From contig NZ_JAXAFJ010000001.1 of the NCBI RefSeq assembly GCF_033898525.1, forward strand, positions 124,001 to 188,000: a stretch of DNA of 64,000 nt. Reading direction: 5' to 3'. Origin of the DNA: Flaviflagellibacter rhizophilus (lineage in GTDB: Bacteria > Pseudomonadota > Alphaproteobacteria > Rhizobiales > Methylopilaceae). The notes beneath the pieces are model-generated. The model saw only the letters and a list, made by a program, of their open reading frames with translations. It was not told the origin of the DNA and ran no database searches. This document shows positions 24,889-34,354 of this stretch, piece by piece (positions within the stretch are counted from its first letter, which is position 1; each line of letters begins with the position of its first letter). A program made the translations under genes and the position numbers.

Positions 24889-26067
24889 TCAAGAGGGGTG
24901 GAAGAGAGCGCGGCATTCCGCGAGGAAGGCCTGCACGCCGGCTGTAAGGGAAGCTCCCGAACGCGTGGCGATCGCCATGTGGCTGGGCTCCGGCTCCTCG
25001 GTCAGCGGCTTGGTCACCAGGGCCCGGCCATCATAGGACATCGCGGAGGCGGGCTTGGTCGCAAGCAGCGCACATCCGAGCCCTCGGCCAACCAGTCCCC
25101 GCACCATTTCAAAGGACGACGAGCGGAAGCGGATCTGCGGTTCCAGGCCTGCATCAGCGAACATACGCTTGAAGTAATCGCCGCTCGGCGGTGCATCGAG
25201 CAGCACCAGCGGTTCGGAGGCGAGTTCACGGAGCGACACGGTGCGAAGCTCCGCCAGCGCATGGCCGGCGGGCAGCAGCACATAGGGATGAAGCGCGCTC
25301 AGCCGTTCCACGTCCACGCCCTGGGGAACGTCCATGTCGTAGATGAGCGCGGCATCGACCTCGCCGGACTTCAGGCTCTCCATCACACGGCGCTGATCGC
25401 CCTCGACGAGCTTCAGCTGCGGATGCAGGCCGGAGGCGGCGAGCCGTTCCAGTATGGCGGGCACCACATAGGGTCCGAAGGTGTGGAAGATGCCGAGCTT
25501 GAGCGTGTCCGAGAGTTCGGCGGCGACGGGAGCGGCAGGCTCGATCCGCGAGGGTGTGCCATAGGCGCGGTTCGCATAGATCAGCGGCGACCCGGCACCC
25601 GCCGTGAAGATGGCCTCCACTTCGCCGAAAAGAACGAAATGCGTGCCGACTTGCTGGCTGGACACCACGCGGCAATCGAACGCCACCAGAGGATCGACCA
25701 CGCGGGGAGCGCCGGTCACCTGCGTCGTCCACTCCGTGCAGGAGAACTTGTCGCCATCGGCCGTCTTGTAGCGGCCCGCGAAGCAGTCCGAGATGTAGGA
25801 CTGGTCGTCCCGCAGCACGTTCACGCAGAACACGCCGTTCTCAAGGATGGCTTTCGTGGCCGGGCTCAAATGATGGACGCAGACAAGGAGCGTTGGGCGG
25901 GGGGTGTCGGCGGAGACCGACGCCATGGCCGACACCGTGACGCCGAAGCGGCCGCCCGGCCCGTCCGTCGTGACGATGTTCACGGTGGCCGCCGCGAAGC
26001 TCATGCCCGCGAGAAAACCGCTGCGGATCTCAGCCCCTCTGTCGGCGCCCTGCTGCGCTTCCACCAT
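24889..26067 (-). CDS. Flavin reductase fused to a LysR-type effector-binding domain
   Basis: A 392-residue two-domain protein. Residues about 15-165 are a HpaC-like flavin reductase (FLAGMSFAAATVNIVTTDG, GVTVSAMASVSADTP, FCVNVL, VGTHFVLFGEVEAI). Residues about 185-390 match the ligand domain of LysR regulators (LKLGIFHTFGPYVVP, EVDAALIYD, LVLLDAPPSGDYF) but there is no helix-turn-helix anywhere. ATG at 26067 has AGAGGG upstream; a longer frame to 26208 is less likely. It probably supplies FADH2 or FMNH2 to the HpaB-type oxygenase, with activity gated by the pathway ligand. It is first in a unit with RidA and LysR. Confidence 0.88.
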   Translation of the reverse strand: MVEAQQGADRGAEIRSGFLAGMSFAAATVNIVTTDGPGGRFGVTVSAMASVSADTPRPTLLVCVHHLSPATKAILENGVFCVNVLRDDQSYISDCFAGRYKTADGDKFSCTEWTTQVTGAPRVVDPLVAFDCRVVSSQQVGTHFVLFGEVEAIFTAGAGSPLIYANRAYGTPSRIEPAAPVAAELSDTLKLGIFHTFGPYVVPAILERLAASGLHPQLKLVEGDQRRVMESLKSGEVDAALIYDMDVPQGVDVERLSALHPYVLLPAGHALAELRTVSLRELASEPLVLLDAPPSGDYFKRMFADAGLEPQIRFRSSSFEMVRGLVGRGLGCALLATKPASAMSYDGRALVTKPLTEEPEPSHMAIATRSGASLTAGVQAFLAECRALFHPS

Positions 26068-26293
26068 GCGCCCTCTCCACGTAGCCGTCAGGACAGGGCT
26101 GCCAATCTGGCCCGGCGCCTTGGATAAGTGCAGTATTAGTTTTCGGGAAACGGCTTCTGATTTTCCGATCCAAAGCGCCCGGCAGCTTGGCACTTCACGA
26201 GCTGGCATGGTCGAGAATGCAAAGCAGGCCTCGCCAGAGGCTTGTCAGTGCCAGAAGATCAGGTCACCTCGGATCGCCTGAGGGCGCCAATGT

Positions 26294-28339
26294 TCAGCGA
26301 TTGGCACAAAGCCCGAATACAGTGCTGAGCTTCGCCACCAGTTCCGCCGTGCGATAGGGTTTCTGCAGAAACTCGAACCCGTTGAGATCGTGTTCCTCTT
26401 CCATGAAGCCGGATGTCAAAAGCAGCGCGACATCGGGATGCTTGTCGCGGATCAAGTGGCTCAGTTGGATGCCCGATAGCCCGCCGGGGATTCTCACGTC
26501 GCTGAACACGAGGCGGATGGCCGGCTCTCGTTCGAGGGCGGCGAGAGCCTCTTCGGCGTCGACAGCCTGGACCACAAGGAATCCCAGCGCCTCCAGCGTG
26601 GATGTCGTGACGTGGCGGACCGCCTCCTCGTCCTCGACGACCAGGATGGTCTGTCCGTCGGCATCCAGCACATCTGTGCCATCGGCGAGGTTCTCCGGCG
26701 CTCCATCGTGATCCGCGGGCAGGGCCGGAAACGACAGGCGGATCTTCGTCCCCTCGCCGAACCGGCTGTCGATGACGATGTCCCCGCCGCTCTGCTGGGC
26801 GAAGCCATAGACCATGCTGAGGCCGAGGCCGGTCCCCTTCCCCGCTTCCTTGGTGGTGAAGAAAGGTTCAAACACCCGGTCCACGACATCCGGCGGCATG
26901 CCCGTGCCGGTGTCCTCGACGCTGATTTCCACGAAGCCCCACTCGGCCCCCGGAGCCGGTTCCCTTTCGCTGGGATGCACCCTTATCCGGAGCGCACCGC
27001 CATCCGGCATCGCGTCCCGGGCGTTCAGGGCGAGGTTGACAAGCGCCGCCTCGAACTGGGAGCGGTCGACCCGGATGCTGGGAAGATTGGCAGGGAGTTC
27101 GAGCAGGACATTGATGCGCTCGCCCAGCGTCCGCTGCAGCAGTTCAACGATCGACGGCATCACCTCATTCAGGTGCAGGATTGTGGTCTGAAGCGGAGAG
27201 CGACGTGAAAACGCCAGCAGCCGGCTTGTGAGGTCCGCGCAGCGTTGCGCCCCCTCGATGGCATTCTCGACGCGGCGCTGTGCCTTCTCGTCGTCCTTCA
27301 GCGTTCGCTTCAGAAGATCGAGATTGCCGATCACCACGTTCAGCATGTTGTTGAAGTCGTGCGCGATGCCGCCCGTCAACCGCCCCACCGCCTCCAGCTT
27401 GGAGGCATGCTGAAGGCGCCGCTCAAGTTCCTTGCGTTCCGATATGTCAAACCACATGCCGAAGGTTTCGCGTGGGGTACCATCCGGATCGCGGATCATG
27501 ACGACCCGATCCAGGATGTGCCGATCGTCACCGGCTGCGCAGCGCCAGCGATATTCGATCGTCGCGTCATTGGTCTGGTTGGCGGCGTCGAGCTCGGCGA
27601 GCACGCGGTCACGATCCTCCGGGTGCAGGTTCTTCTCCCAGAAGAAGGGGTCCTCGAATGCCGATCGGGAACAGCCGCTGAGACGCTCGACATTATCGCT
27701 GGTGAAGTGCAGCGGCCGCCCGGCTTCCCCGAGCGGACTGGTGTAAAGGCCGATGGGCAAGCCGCGAAGCACGAGGGCCTGATGCTCCTCGCCGCGCCGG
27801 AGCGCCCGCTCGGCGTCAAGCCGCTCGTTGCGAACCCGAAGGTTCTCAAGAAGAAGCTCCTTCTCGGCCGCGTGCTGACGCTTGATCTCTTCTGTCTTGC
27901 GGTAGAGATCAACGAAGACCGCAACTTTCGACTTCAGGATCAGCGGCTCGATAGGCTTGAAGACGTAGTCCACTGCTCCCGCCGAGTAGCCACGGAAGAT
28001 GTGCAGATCGTCCTTGCTGTAGGCCGTCATGAAGACGATCGGCACTCGCGACGACCGCGCCCGCGCACGCACCATCGTGGCCACTTCGAACCCATCGAGG
28101 CGCGGCATCCGCACGTCCAGCAGGATCGCCGCGAAGTCGTGCCTCAGGATCTGGCGGAGAACCTCCTCACCGGAATCCACCACGACGAGCTCAAGGCCCG
28201 GCCCTGCCAGAATCTCCGACACGGCCAGCAGATTGCGCGGTTCATCGTCGGCGATTAGGATTTTGGCGGGGATCAGCCCCAGGGGGGCATCATCTCCGAC
28301 CGTTGGATCGCCTGGCACAACCGGGAGCATGTCGTTCAT
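26294..28339 (-). CDS. Hybrid sensor histidine kinase REC-PAS-HisKA-HATPase-REC
   Basis: A 681-residue cytoplasmic hybrid kinase. REC1 at about 27-145 carries the phospho-Asp in ILLDVRMP (about 75). A coiled coil and PAS domain follow (about 205-310). The dimerisation helix has GGIAHDFNNMLN with the phospho-His, then the ATPase domain (ALNARDAMPDGG, DTGTGMP, GTGLGLS). REC2 at the C-terminus has FSDVRIP. ATG at 28339 overlaps the stop of the poly-HAMP kinase by one base (TGATG), so they are translationally coupled and probably act in one relay. An in-frame TTG at 28342 is an alternative start. Confidence 0.92.
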   Translation of the reverse strand: MNDMLPVVPGDPTVGDDAPLGLIPAKILIADDEPRNLLAVSEILAGPGLELVVVDSGEEVLRQILRHDFAAILLDVRMPRLDGFEVATMVRARARSSRVPIVFMTAYSKDDLHIFRGYSAGAVDYVFKPIEPLILKSKVAVFVDLYRKTEEIKRQHAAEKELLLENLRVRNERLDAERALRRGEEHQALVLRGLPIGLYTSPLGEAGRPLHFTSDNVERLSGCSRSAFEDPFFWEKNLHPEDRDRVLAELDAANQTNDATIEYRWRCAAGDDRHILDRVVMIRDPDGTPRETFGMWFDISERKELERRLQHASKLEAVGRLTGGIAHDFNNMLNVVIGNLDLLKRTLKDDEKAQRRVENAIEGAQRCADLTSRLLAFSRRSPLQTTILHLNEVMPSIVELLQRTLGERINVLLELPANLPSIRVDRSQFEAALVNLALNARDAMPDGGALRIRVHPSEREPAPGAEWGFVEISVEDTGTGMPPDVVDRVFEPFFTTKEAGKGTGLGLSMVYGFAQQSGGDIVIDSRFGEGTKIRLSFPALPADHDGAPENLADGTDVLDADGQTILVVEDEEAVRHVTTSTLEALGFLVVQAVDAEEALAALEREPAIRLVFSDVRIPGGLSGIQLSHLIRDKHPDVALLLTSGFMEEEHDLNGFEFLQKPYRTAELVAKLSTVFGLCANR

Positions 28340-31300
28340 CAAGAAGCCTGGATGTCCGCCGACCCGCCAGCCGCCGGGGCAGAGGCCTGGCTATCATCCC
28401 GGGAGTGACGCCGTTCAAGTTGCACCCTCAACACGGCCAGAAGTTGGTCGAGATCAATCGGCTTCGAGACATAGTCGGATGCGCCCGCCTCGATGCACTT
28501 CTCGCGGTCCCCCACCATGGCCTTCGCCGTCACGGCAATGATCGGCAGGGTCTGGAACTGGGGATAGCTCCGGACTTCCGTCATGGTCTCGTAACCGTCC
28601 ATGCCCGGCATCATGATGTCGACCAGCATGGCATCGAGCCCAGGACTTGCCTTGAGCAAGTCGATCCCGTCGCGCCCGTTCTCCGCGAACAGGACTTCGA
28701 GCCCATGCTGCTCGAGCGCGCTGGTCAGCGAGAAGATGTTGCGCAGGTCGTCATCCACAAGGAGAACCCGGCGCCCCTTGAGCGAGCCGGGCTCGACATG
28801 GTCCACCCGGATCTGCTCCTCAGCCGGCGCCGAACTGATGGTGCGGTGCAGGAAGAGCGCCGTCTCGTCCAGCAGTCGCTCCGGCGAGCCGATATCCTTC
28901 ACAATGATGGTCGACGCGATCTGATCAAGGCGGCGCGCCTCGTCCGAACTGAGCTCCCGGCCTGTGTAGACGATGACCGGCATGTCTGCGCCGGCCTCGG
29001 TTGCCCGAATACGCTCGATAAGATCAGCACCGGGCAGATCAGGAAGGCCGAGATCCACGATTGCGCAGTCGAACGAGCCTGCGCCGATCATCTCCAGTGC
29101 GCTCTCGGAAGTGCCAACACCCATGACGGTGATTTCGCTGCTGCTCAGCAGGGCTTCTATGCTGCCGCGCTGGGTTGCGTCGTCCTCGACAAGCAGCACC
29201 TTGCGGACCGGGCGAGCGATGAACTCCTTGGACCGCGCCAAAGCCCGCAGGAGCCCCTCGCGATCCACCGGCTTCTCCAGAAATCCGAACGCACCGGCTC
29301 GAAGTCCACGCTTCCTCTCCGCATTGACGGAGATGACGTGAATCGGGACATGCCGCGTGCGCGGATCGTTCTTCAAGAGGTCCAGCAGCGCCCAGCCGTC
29401 CATATCGGGCAAGCCGATATCGAGGGTGATGGCGTGTGGCTTGTAGCGGTGCGCGAGCGCCAGCGCCGTGGCGCCGTCCTGCGCGATCAGGCCCTTGAAG
29501 CCCTGGTCGCGGGCCAGTTCCAGCAACACGGACGCGAACATGGCATCGTCCTCCACGATGAGGACGATGTGGTCGCCTGCGCCGATGCCGTGCCGGTCAT
29601 CCGAGGATGCCGAGAGAGCCATCGGAGCAGACGGGGTGCGGCCCATCGCCGGAGAGGAGGAGGTGCTTGGGTAGCCGGACGGCTGGACGCCAGAAAGGAC
29701 GCTGCTGACGGGAGCTTCGACAGGAAGGAACAGCGTGAACGTGCTGCCCTCTCCTGGCTGGCTCGACACCACGATCTCGCCGCCCAGCAGGCGTGCGATC
29801 TCGCGGCTGATGGCAAGGCCGAGGCCGGTGCCGCCATATTTCCGGTTGGTCGTCCCGTCGGCCTGCTGGAATGCCTCGAAGATGATCCGCTGCTTGTCCT
29901 CGGGGATGCCGATCCCTGTGTCGGTCACTGAGAACGCTATCCAGTCGCTTCCCGCGCGCAGCGGGGATCCTTCGGCGGAGCCGACGCGGAAGGTGACGGA
30001 ACCCTGCTCCGTGAACTTGAATGCATTCGAAAGCAGGTTCCGCAACACCTGCTGCAGGCGTTTTGCGTCGGTTCGCATGATGGTTGGCAGCGACGGGTCG
30101 ACCTCGATCTCGAAGCCGAGCTTGCGCTCGCCAGCCACCTGCCGGAACGTTCTTTCCAGGTGATCGACCAGATCCTCGAAGCCGATGTCGCCGATCTCCA
30201 GGGAGACGGTCCCGGATTCGATCTTGGACAGGTCGAGAATGTCATTGATGAGGGACAGGAGATCCGTGCCCGCAGCATGGATGGTGCGGGAGAATTCCCG
30301 CTGCTTGTCGCTCAGATTGCCTTCCGGGTTCTCGATCAGCAGCTTTGACAGGATCAGGAGGCTGTTGAGCGGCGTCCGCAGTTCGTGGCTCATATTCGCC
30401 AGGAACTGGGACTTGTAGCGGGACGTCAGGGAAAGCTGCTCGGCCTTCTCCTCGAGCGCGGACTTTGCCACCGAGACTTCGCGGTTCTTGCCTTCGACCT
30501 CGCGCTTCTGGATCTCGAGCAGGCGCGCCTTCTCCTCAAGCTCCTCATTGGTCTGCTGCAGGCGCTCCTGCTGGTTCATCAGCAGGTCTTCCGACTTGCG
30601 CAGGGAGGCCGCCTGAAGCTCCAGGCGGTCATTGGTGGTCCTTAGCTCTTCCTGCTGGCTCTGCAGTTCGGTCGTCAGCAATTGCGACTGCTTGAGCAGC
30701 CCTTCGGTGCGCATGTTCGCCGCGATCGTGTTCAGCACGATGCCGATGGACTCGGTGAGCTGGTCCAGGAACGACTGGTGGGTCTCGCTGAAGCGGCTGA
30801 AGGAGGCCAGTTCGATCACGGCCCGGACTTCCTGCTCGAACAGAACGGGCAGGACGATGATGTTGAGCGGCGCGGCCTCCCCGAGAGCGGAGCCTATGGT
30901 GATGTAGTCGCTGGGCACGCTCGTCAGCAGGATGCGCTTCTTCTCATAGGCGCACTGGCCGACGAGCCCCTCGCGGAACCGGTACCTGTTCGAGAGGTTC
31001 TTGCGCTCGGTGAAGGCATAGCTTGCCACAAGGTCGAGCACCGGCTCCTCGCCGTTCTTCTCGACCATGTAGAAGACGCCGCGCTGCGCATTCACGAGCG
31101 GAGCGATTTCCGACAGGATCAGGTTGGAGACCGTCGCAAGATCGCGTTCGCCCTGCAGCATGCGGGTGAACTTGGCCAGATTGGTCTTCAGCCAATCCTG
31201 TTCGGCATTCTTGAGCGTGGTGTCCCGCAGATTGCGGATCATCTCGTTGATGTTGTCCTTGAGCGAGGCAACCTCGCCCGAGGCTTCGACGGAGATCGAC

Positions 31301-34155
31301 CGGGCCAGATCGCCCTTCGTCACCGCCGTCGCGACTTCCGCGATCGCGCGCACCTGCGTGGTCAGATTGGCCGCCAGCTGGTTCACGTTGTCGGTCAGGT
31401 CGCGCCAGAGGCCGGCGGCGCCCGGCACCTTGGCCTGGCCGCCGAGCTTGCCCTCGACGCCCACTTCACGCGCCACGTTCGTGACCTGATCGGCAAAGGT
31501 CGCGAGCGTGTCGATCATCTCGTTGACCGTGTCGGCCAGCGCCGCGATCTCGCCCTTCGCATCCACGGCGAGCTTGCGCTTGAGATCGCCCTCCGCCACC
31601 GCGGTGACGACGCTGGCGATGCCGCGCACCTGGCCGGTGAGGTTCGCGGCCATCATGTTCACATTGTCGGTCAGATCCTTCCACGTGCCGCCAACGCCAC
31701 GCACCTCGGCCTGACCGCCCAGCTTGCCTTCGGAGCCCACCTCACGCGCCACGCGCGTCACTTCCGAAGCGAAGGAATTGAGCTGATCCACCATGGTGTT
31801 GATGGTGGATTTCAGCTCCAGGATCTCGCCCCGCACGTCCACGGTGATCTTCTTGGACAGATCGCCGTTCGCGACCGCCGTGGTCACTTCCGCGATGTTT
31901 CGCACCTGACCCGTCAGGTTGCTCGCCATCATGTTGACGTTGTCGGTGAGGTCCTTCCACGTGCCGCCGACGCCCTTCACATCGGCCTGGCCACCGAGCT
32001 TACCCTCGATGCCGACCTCGCGCGCGACACGCACCACCTCGGAGGCAAAGGAGTTGAGCTGGTCCACCATGGTGTTGATGGTGGATTTGAGCTCCAGGAT
32101 CTCGCCCTCCACGGGGACTGTGATCTTCTTCGACAGGTCGCCGTTCGCGACAGCCGTCGTGACCTCGGCGATGTTGCGGACCTGCCCGGTCAGGTTCGCG
32201 GCCATCATGTTCACGTTGTCGGTCAGGCCCTTCCACGTGCCGCCGACACCCTTCACATCGGCCTGGCCGCCGAGCTTGCCTTCGGTGCCGACCTCACGCG
32301 CCACGCGCGTCACTTCCGAAGCGAACGAATTCAGCTGGTCCACCATCGTGTTGATGGTGGATTTCAGTTCCAGGATCTCGCCCTTCACGTCGACCGTGAT
32401 CTTCTTCGACAGGTCGCCGTTCGCGACCGCCGTCGTGACCTCGGCAATGTTGCGGACCTGACCCGTGAGGTTGTCCGCCATCAGGTTCACATTGTCGGTG
32501 AGGTCCTTCCAGGTGCCGGCAACGCCTTCGACCTTGGCCTGACCACCCAGTTTGCCATCGGATCCGACCTCGCGAGCGACGCGGGTGACTTCGGACGCGA
32601 ACGAATTGAGCTGATCCACCATCGTATTGATGGTGGATTTCAGGTCCAGGATCTCGCCCTTGACGTCGACGGTAATCTTCTTGGACAGGTCGCCATTCGC
32701 CACCGCCGTGGTGACCTCGGCGATGTTACGCACCTGGCCTGTCAGGTTGTCGGCCATCAGGTTCACGTTGTCGGTGAGGTCGGCCCAGGTGCCGGCGACG
32801 CCCCGCACCTGCGCCTGACCACCGAGCTTGCCTTCCGAACCCACTTCACGGGCGACGCGCGTCACTTCGGAAGCAAACGAGTTCAGCTGGTCCACCATCG
32901 TATTGATGGTGTTCTTCAGCTCCAGGATCTCGCCCCGCACATCAACGGTGATCTTCTTGGACAGATCGCCGTTTGCCACTGCCGTCGTGACTTCGGCGAT
33001 GTTGCGGACCTGACCCGTGAGGTTCGCGGCCATCATGTTGACGTTGTCGGTCAGGCCTTTCCACGTGCCGCCGACGCCTTCCACCTGCGCCTGCCCGCCG
33101 AGCTTGCCCTCGGTGCCCACCTCGCGCGCAACGCGTGTGACTTCCGAAGCAAACGAGTTCAGCTGGTCGACCATGGTGTTGATGGTCAGCTTCAGGGCCA
33201 GGATCTCGCCCTTCACGTCCACCGTGATCTTCTTCGAAAGATCGCCGCGGGCGACGGCAGTCGTGACTTCGGCGATGTTGCGAACCTGATTGGTCAGGTT
33301 CTCTGCCATCATGTTCACGTTGTCGGTCAGGTCTGCCCAGACACCTCCCACGCCCTTCACCTGGGCCTGGCCGCCGAGCTTGCCCTCGGAGCCCACTTCC
33401 TTGGCGACGCGGGTGACCTCGGACGCGAACGAGTTGAGCTGGTCCACCATCGTGTTGATGGTCGATTTCAAGTCGAGGATTTCGCCCTTCACGTCGACCG
33501 TGATCTTCTTCGAAAGATCGCCGTTCGCGACGGCGGTCGTGACCTCCGCGATGTTGCGGACCTGGCCGGTCAGGTTCGCCGCCATCAGGTTCACGTTGTC
33601 GGTCAGGTCCTTCCACGTGCCGGCGACGCCCTTCACCTCGGCCTGACCGCCCAGCTTTCCTTCGGAGCCGACCTCGCGCGCCACGCGCGTTACCTCGGAT
33701 GCGAAGGAGCCGAGCTGCCCGACCATGGTGTTGACCACTTTGCCGATGCGCAGGAACTCACCTCGCAGGGGGCGCCCGTCAGCTTCCAACTGCATGACCT
33801 GTCCGAGGTCACCCTTGGCCACAGCACCGATGACGCGGGCCACTTCCGTGGTGGGCTGCACCAGATCGCCGATCATGGCGTTCATCGAGTCGATACAGCT
33901 GTTCCAGTCGCCGGACGCGTTGGGCAACTTGCCGCGCTCATGTATCCGCCCGTCTTTTCCGACAGTGCGGGCCACACGTTCGAGTTCACGGGAAAGGCCC
34001 TGGTTGAGCTCGGCTATGTCGTTGAAGGCTTCCGCGATCTCGCCCTCGATCCCGGTCAATTCCAGAGGCAGGCGAACCGAGAAGTCCCCTCTTCGAAAAG
34101 CCCGCAGCGTTTTGAGCAAGAGTTTGGGTTCGAGTTCCGCTGCAAGTGCGCTCAT
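28339..34155 (-). CDS. Giant soluble hybrid histidine kinase with nine tandem HAMP-type repeats, GAF and three REC domains
   Basis: A 1938-residue kinase with no signal peptide or membrane helix. After an N-terminal HAMP-like part come nine near-identical 92-residue repeats (about 168-990), each with GKLGGQA, LTDNVN, NLT-x-QVR and TMVDQLNSFASEV. Then a GAF domain (about 1030-1190), a coiled coil, HisKA with NMSHELRTPL (His about 1257), an ATPase domain with GGTGLGLAIS, and REC domains at about 1527, 1648 and 1795. The layout resembles fungal group III osmosensing kinases. ATG at 34155 has GGAG 8 bp upstream. It is coupled to the second hybrid kinase. Confidence 0.93.
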   Translation of the reverse strand: MSALAAELEPKLLLKTLRAFRRGDFSVRLPLELTGIEGEIAEAFNDIAELNQGLSRELERVARTVGKDGRIHERGKLPNASGDWNSCIDSMNAMIGDLVQPTTEVARVIGAVAKGDLGQVMQLEADGRPLRGEFLRIGKVVNTMVGQLGSFASEVTRVAREVGSEGKLGGQAEVKGVAGTWKDLTDNVNLMAANLTGQVRNIAEVTTAVANGDLSKKITVDVKGEILDLKSTINTMVDQLNSFASEVTRVAKEVGSEGKLGGQAQVKGVGGVWADLTDNVNMMAENLTNQVRNIAEVTTAVARGDLSKKITVDVKGEILALKLTINTMVDQLNSFASEVTRVAREVGTEGKLGGQAQVEGVGGTWKGLTDNVNMMAANLTGQVRNIAEVTTAVANGDLSKKITVDVRGEILELKNTINTMVDQLNSFASEVTRVAREVGSEGKLGGQAQVRGVAGTWADLTDNVNLMADNLTGQVRNIAEVTTAVANGDLSKKITVDVKGEILDLKSTINTMVDQLNSFASEVTRVAREVGSDGKLGGQAKVEGVAGTWKDLTDNVNLMADNLTGQVRNIAEVTTAVANGDLSKKITVDVKGEILELKSTINTMVDQLNSFASEVTRVAREVGTEGKLGGQADVKGVGGTWKGLTDNVNMMAANLTGQVRNIAEVTTAVANGDLSKKITVPVEGEILELKSTINTMVDQLNSFASEVVRVAREVGIEGKLGGQADVKGVGGTWKDLTDNVNMMASNLTGQVRNIAEVTTAVANGDLSKKITVDVRGEILELKSTINTMVDQLNSFASEVTRVAREVGSEGKLGGQAEVRGVGGTWKDLTDNVNMMAANLTGQVRGIASVVTAVAEGDLKRKLAVDAKGEIAALADTVNEMIDTLATFADQVTNVAREVGVEGKLGGQAKVPGAAGLWRDLTDNVNQLAANLTTQVRAIAEVATAVTKGDLARSISVEASGEVASLKDNINEMIRNLRDTTLKNAEQDWLKTNLAKFTRMLQGERDLATVSNLILSEIAPLVNAQRGVFYMVEKNGEEPVLDLVASYAFTERKNLSNRYRFREGLVGQCAYEKKRILLTSVPSDYITIGSALGEAAPLNIIVLPVLFEQEVRAVIELASFSRFSETHQSFLDQLTESIGIVLNTIAANMRTEGLLKQSQLLTTELQSQQEELRTTNDRLELQAASLRKSEDLLMNQQERLQQTNEELEEKARLLEIQKREVEGKNREVSVAKSALEEKAEQLSLTSRYKSQFLANMSHELRTPLNSLLILSKLLIENPEGNLSDKQREFSRTIHAAGTDLLSLINDILDLSKIESGTVSLEIGDIGFEDLVDHLERTFRQVAGERKLGFEIEVDPSLPTIMRTDAKRLQQVLRNLLSNAFKFTEQGSVTFRVGSAEGSPLRAGSDWIAFSVTDTGIGIPEDKQRIIFEAFQQADGTTNRKYGGTGLGLAISREIARLLGGEIVVSSQPGEGSTFTLFLPVEAPVSSVLSGVQPSGYPSTSSSPAMGRTPSAPMALSASSDDRHGIGAGDHIVLIVEDDAMFASVLLELARDQGFKGLIAQDGATALALAHRYKPHAITLDIGLPDMDGWALLDLLKNDPRTRHVPIHVISVNAERKRGLRAGAFGFLEKPVDREGLLRALARSKEFIARPVRKVLLVEDDATQRGSIEALLSSSEITVMGVGTSESALEMIGAGSFDCAIVDLGLPDLPGADLIERIRATEAGADMPVIVYTGRELSSDEARRLDQIASTIIVKDIGSPERLLDETALFLHRTISSAPAEEQIRVDHVEPGSLKGRRVLLVDDDLRNIFSLTSALEQHGLEVLFAENGRDGIDLLKASPGLDAMLVDIMMPGMDGYETMTEVRSYPQFQTLPIIAVTAKAMVGDREKCIEAGASDYVSKPIDLDQLLAVLRVQLERRHSRDDSQASAPAAGGSADIQAS
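31240..33700 (-). repeat. Nine tandem 276-bp coding repeats in the poly-HAMP kinase
   Basis: The GKLGGQA-encoding segment recurs every 276 bp, nine times, from about 33650 down to about 31440. Units differ mainly at synonymous sites and a few residues (for example Lys/Arg/Glu after QA-x-V). Such close DNA identity allows unequal recombination and could be collapsed in short-read assemblies. Confidence 0.9.
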
Positions 34156-34354
34156 CCGCCGGGCTCCGATGTGCGGGAACAACGATTGTTGCTACCTCCC
34201 GCCTCGCCCTGCTTACCTGCCCCCGTCGTCCGAAACTAGGGACATCGCAGCGCAGCCGGCAAAGGCTTCACCCTGCTCGGCCGGGCGCAGAACGGGTGCC
34301 TCGCCGCGGAGCACACGGAAGCAGTCTCAAGCCGACCCGACCCTTCGTTCCCGA

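Noticed and set aside
31240..33700. Regularly spaced repeats as a CRISPR or satellite array
   Set aside because: The 276-bp period is in frame and encodes HAMP-type units; there are no spacers.
30682..34239. 1185-codon plus-strand open frame opposite the poly-HAMP kinase
   Set aside because: It is the antisense shadow of a repetitive high-GC gene; its product is His/Asp/Val-rich with no domain, and the minus-strand gene has clear domains throughout.
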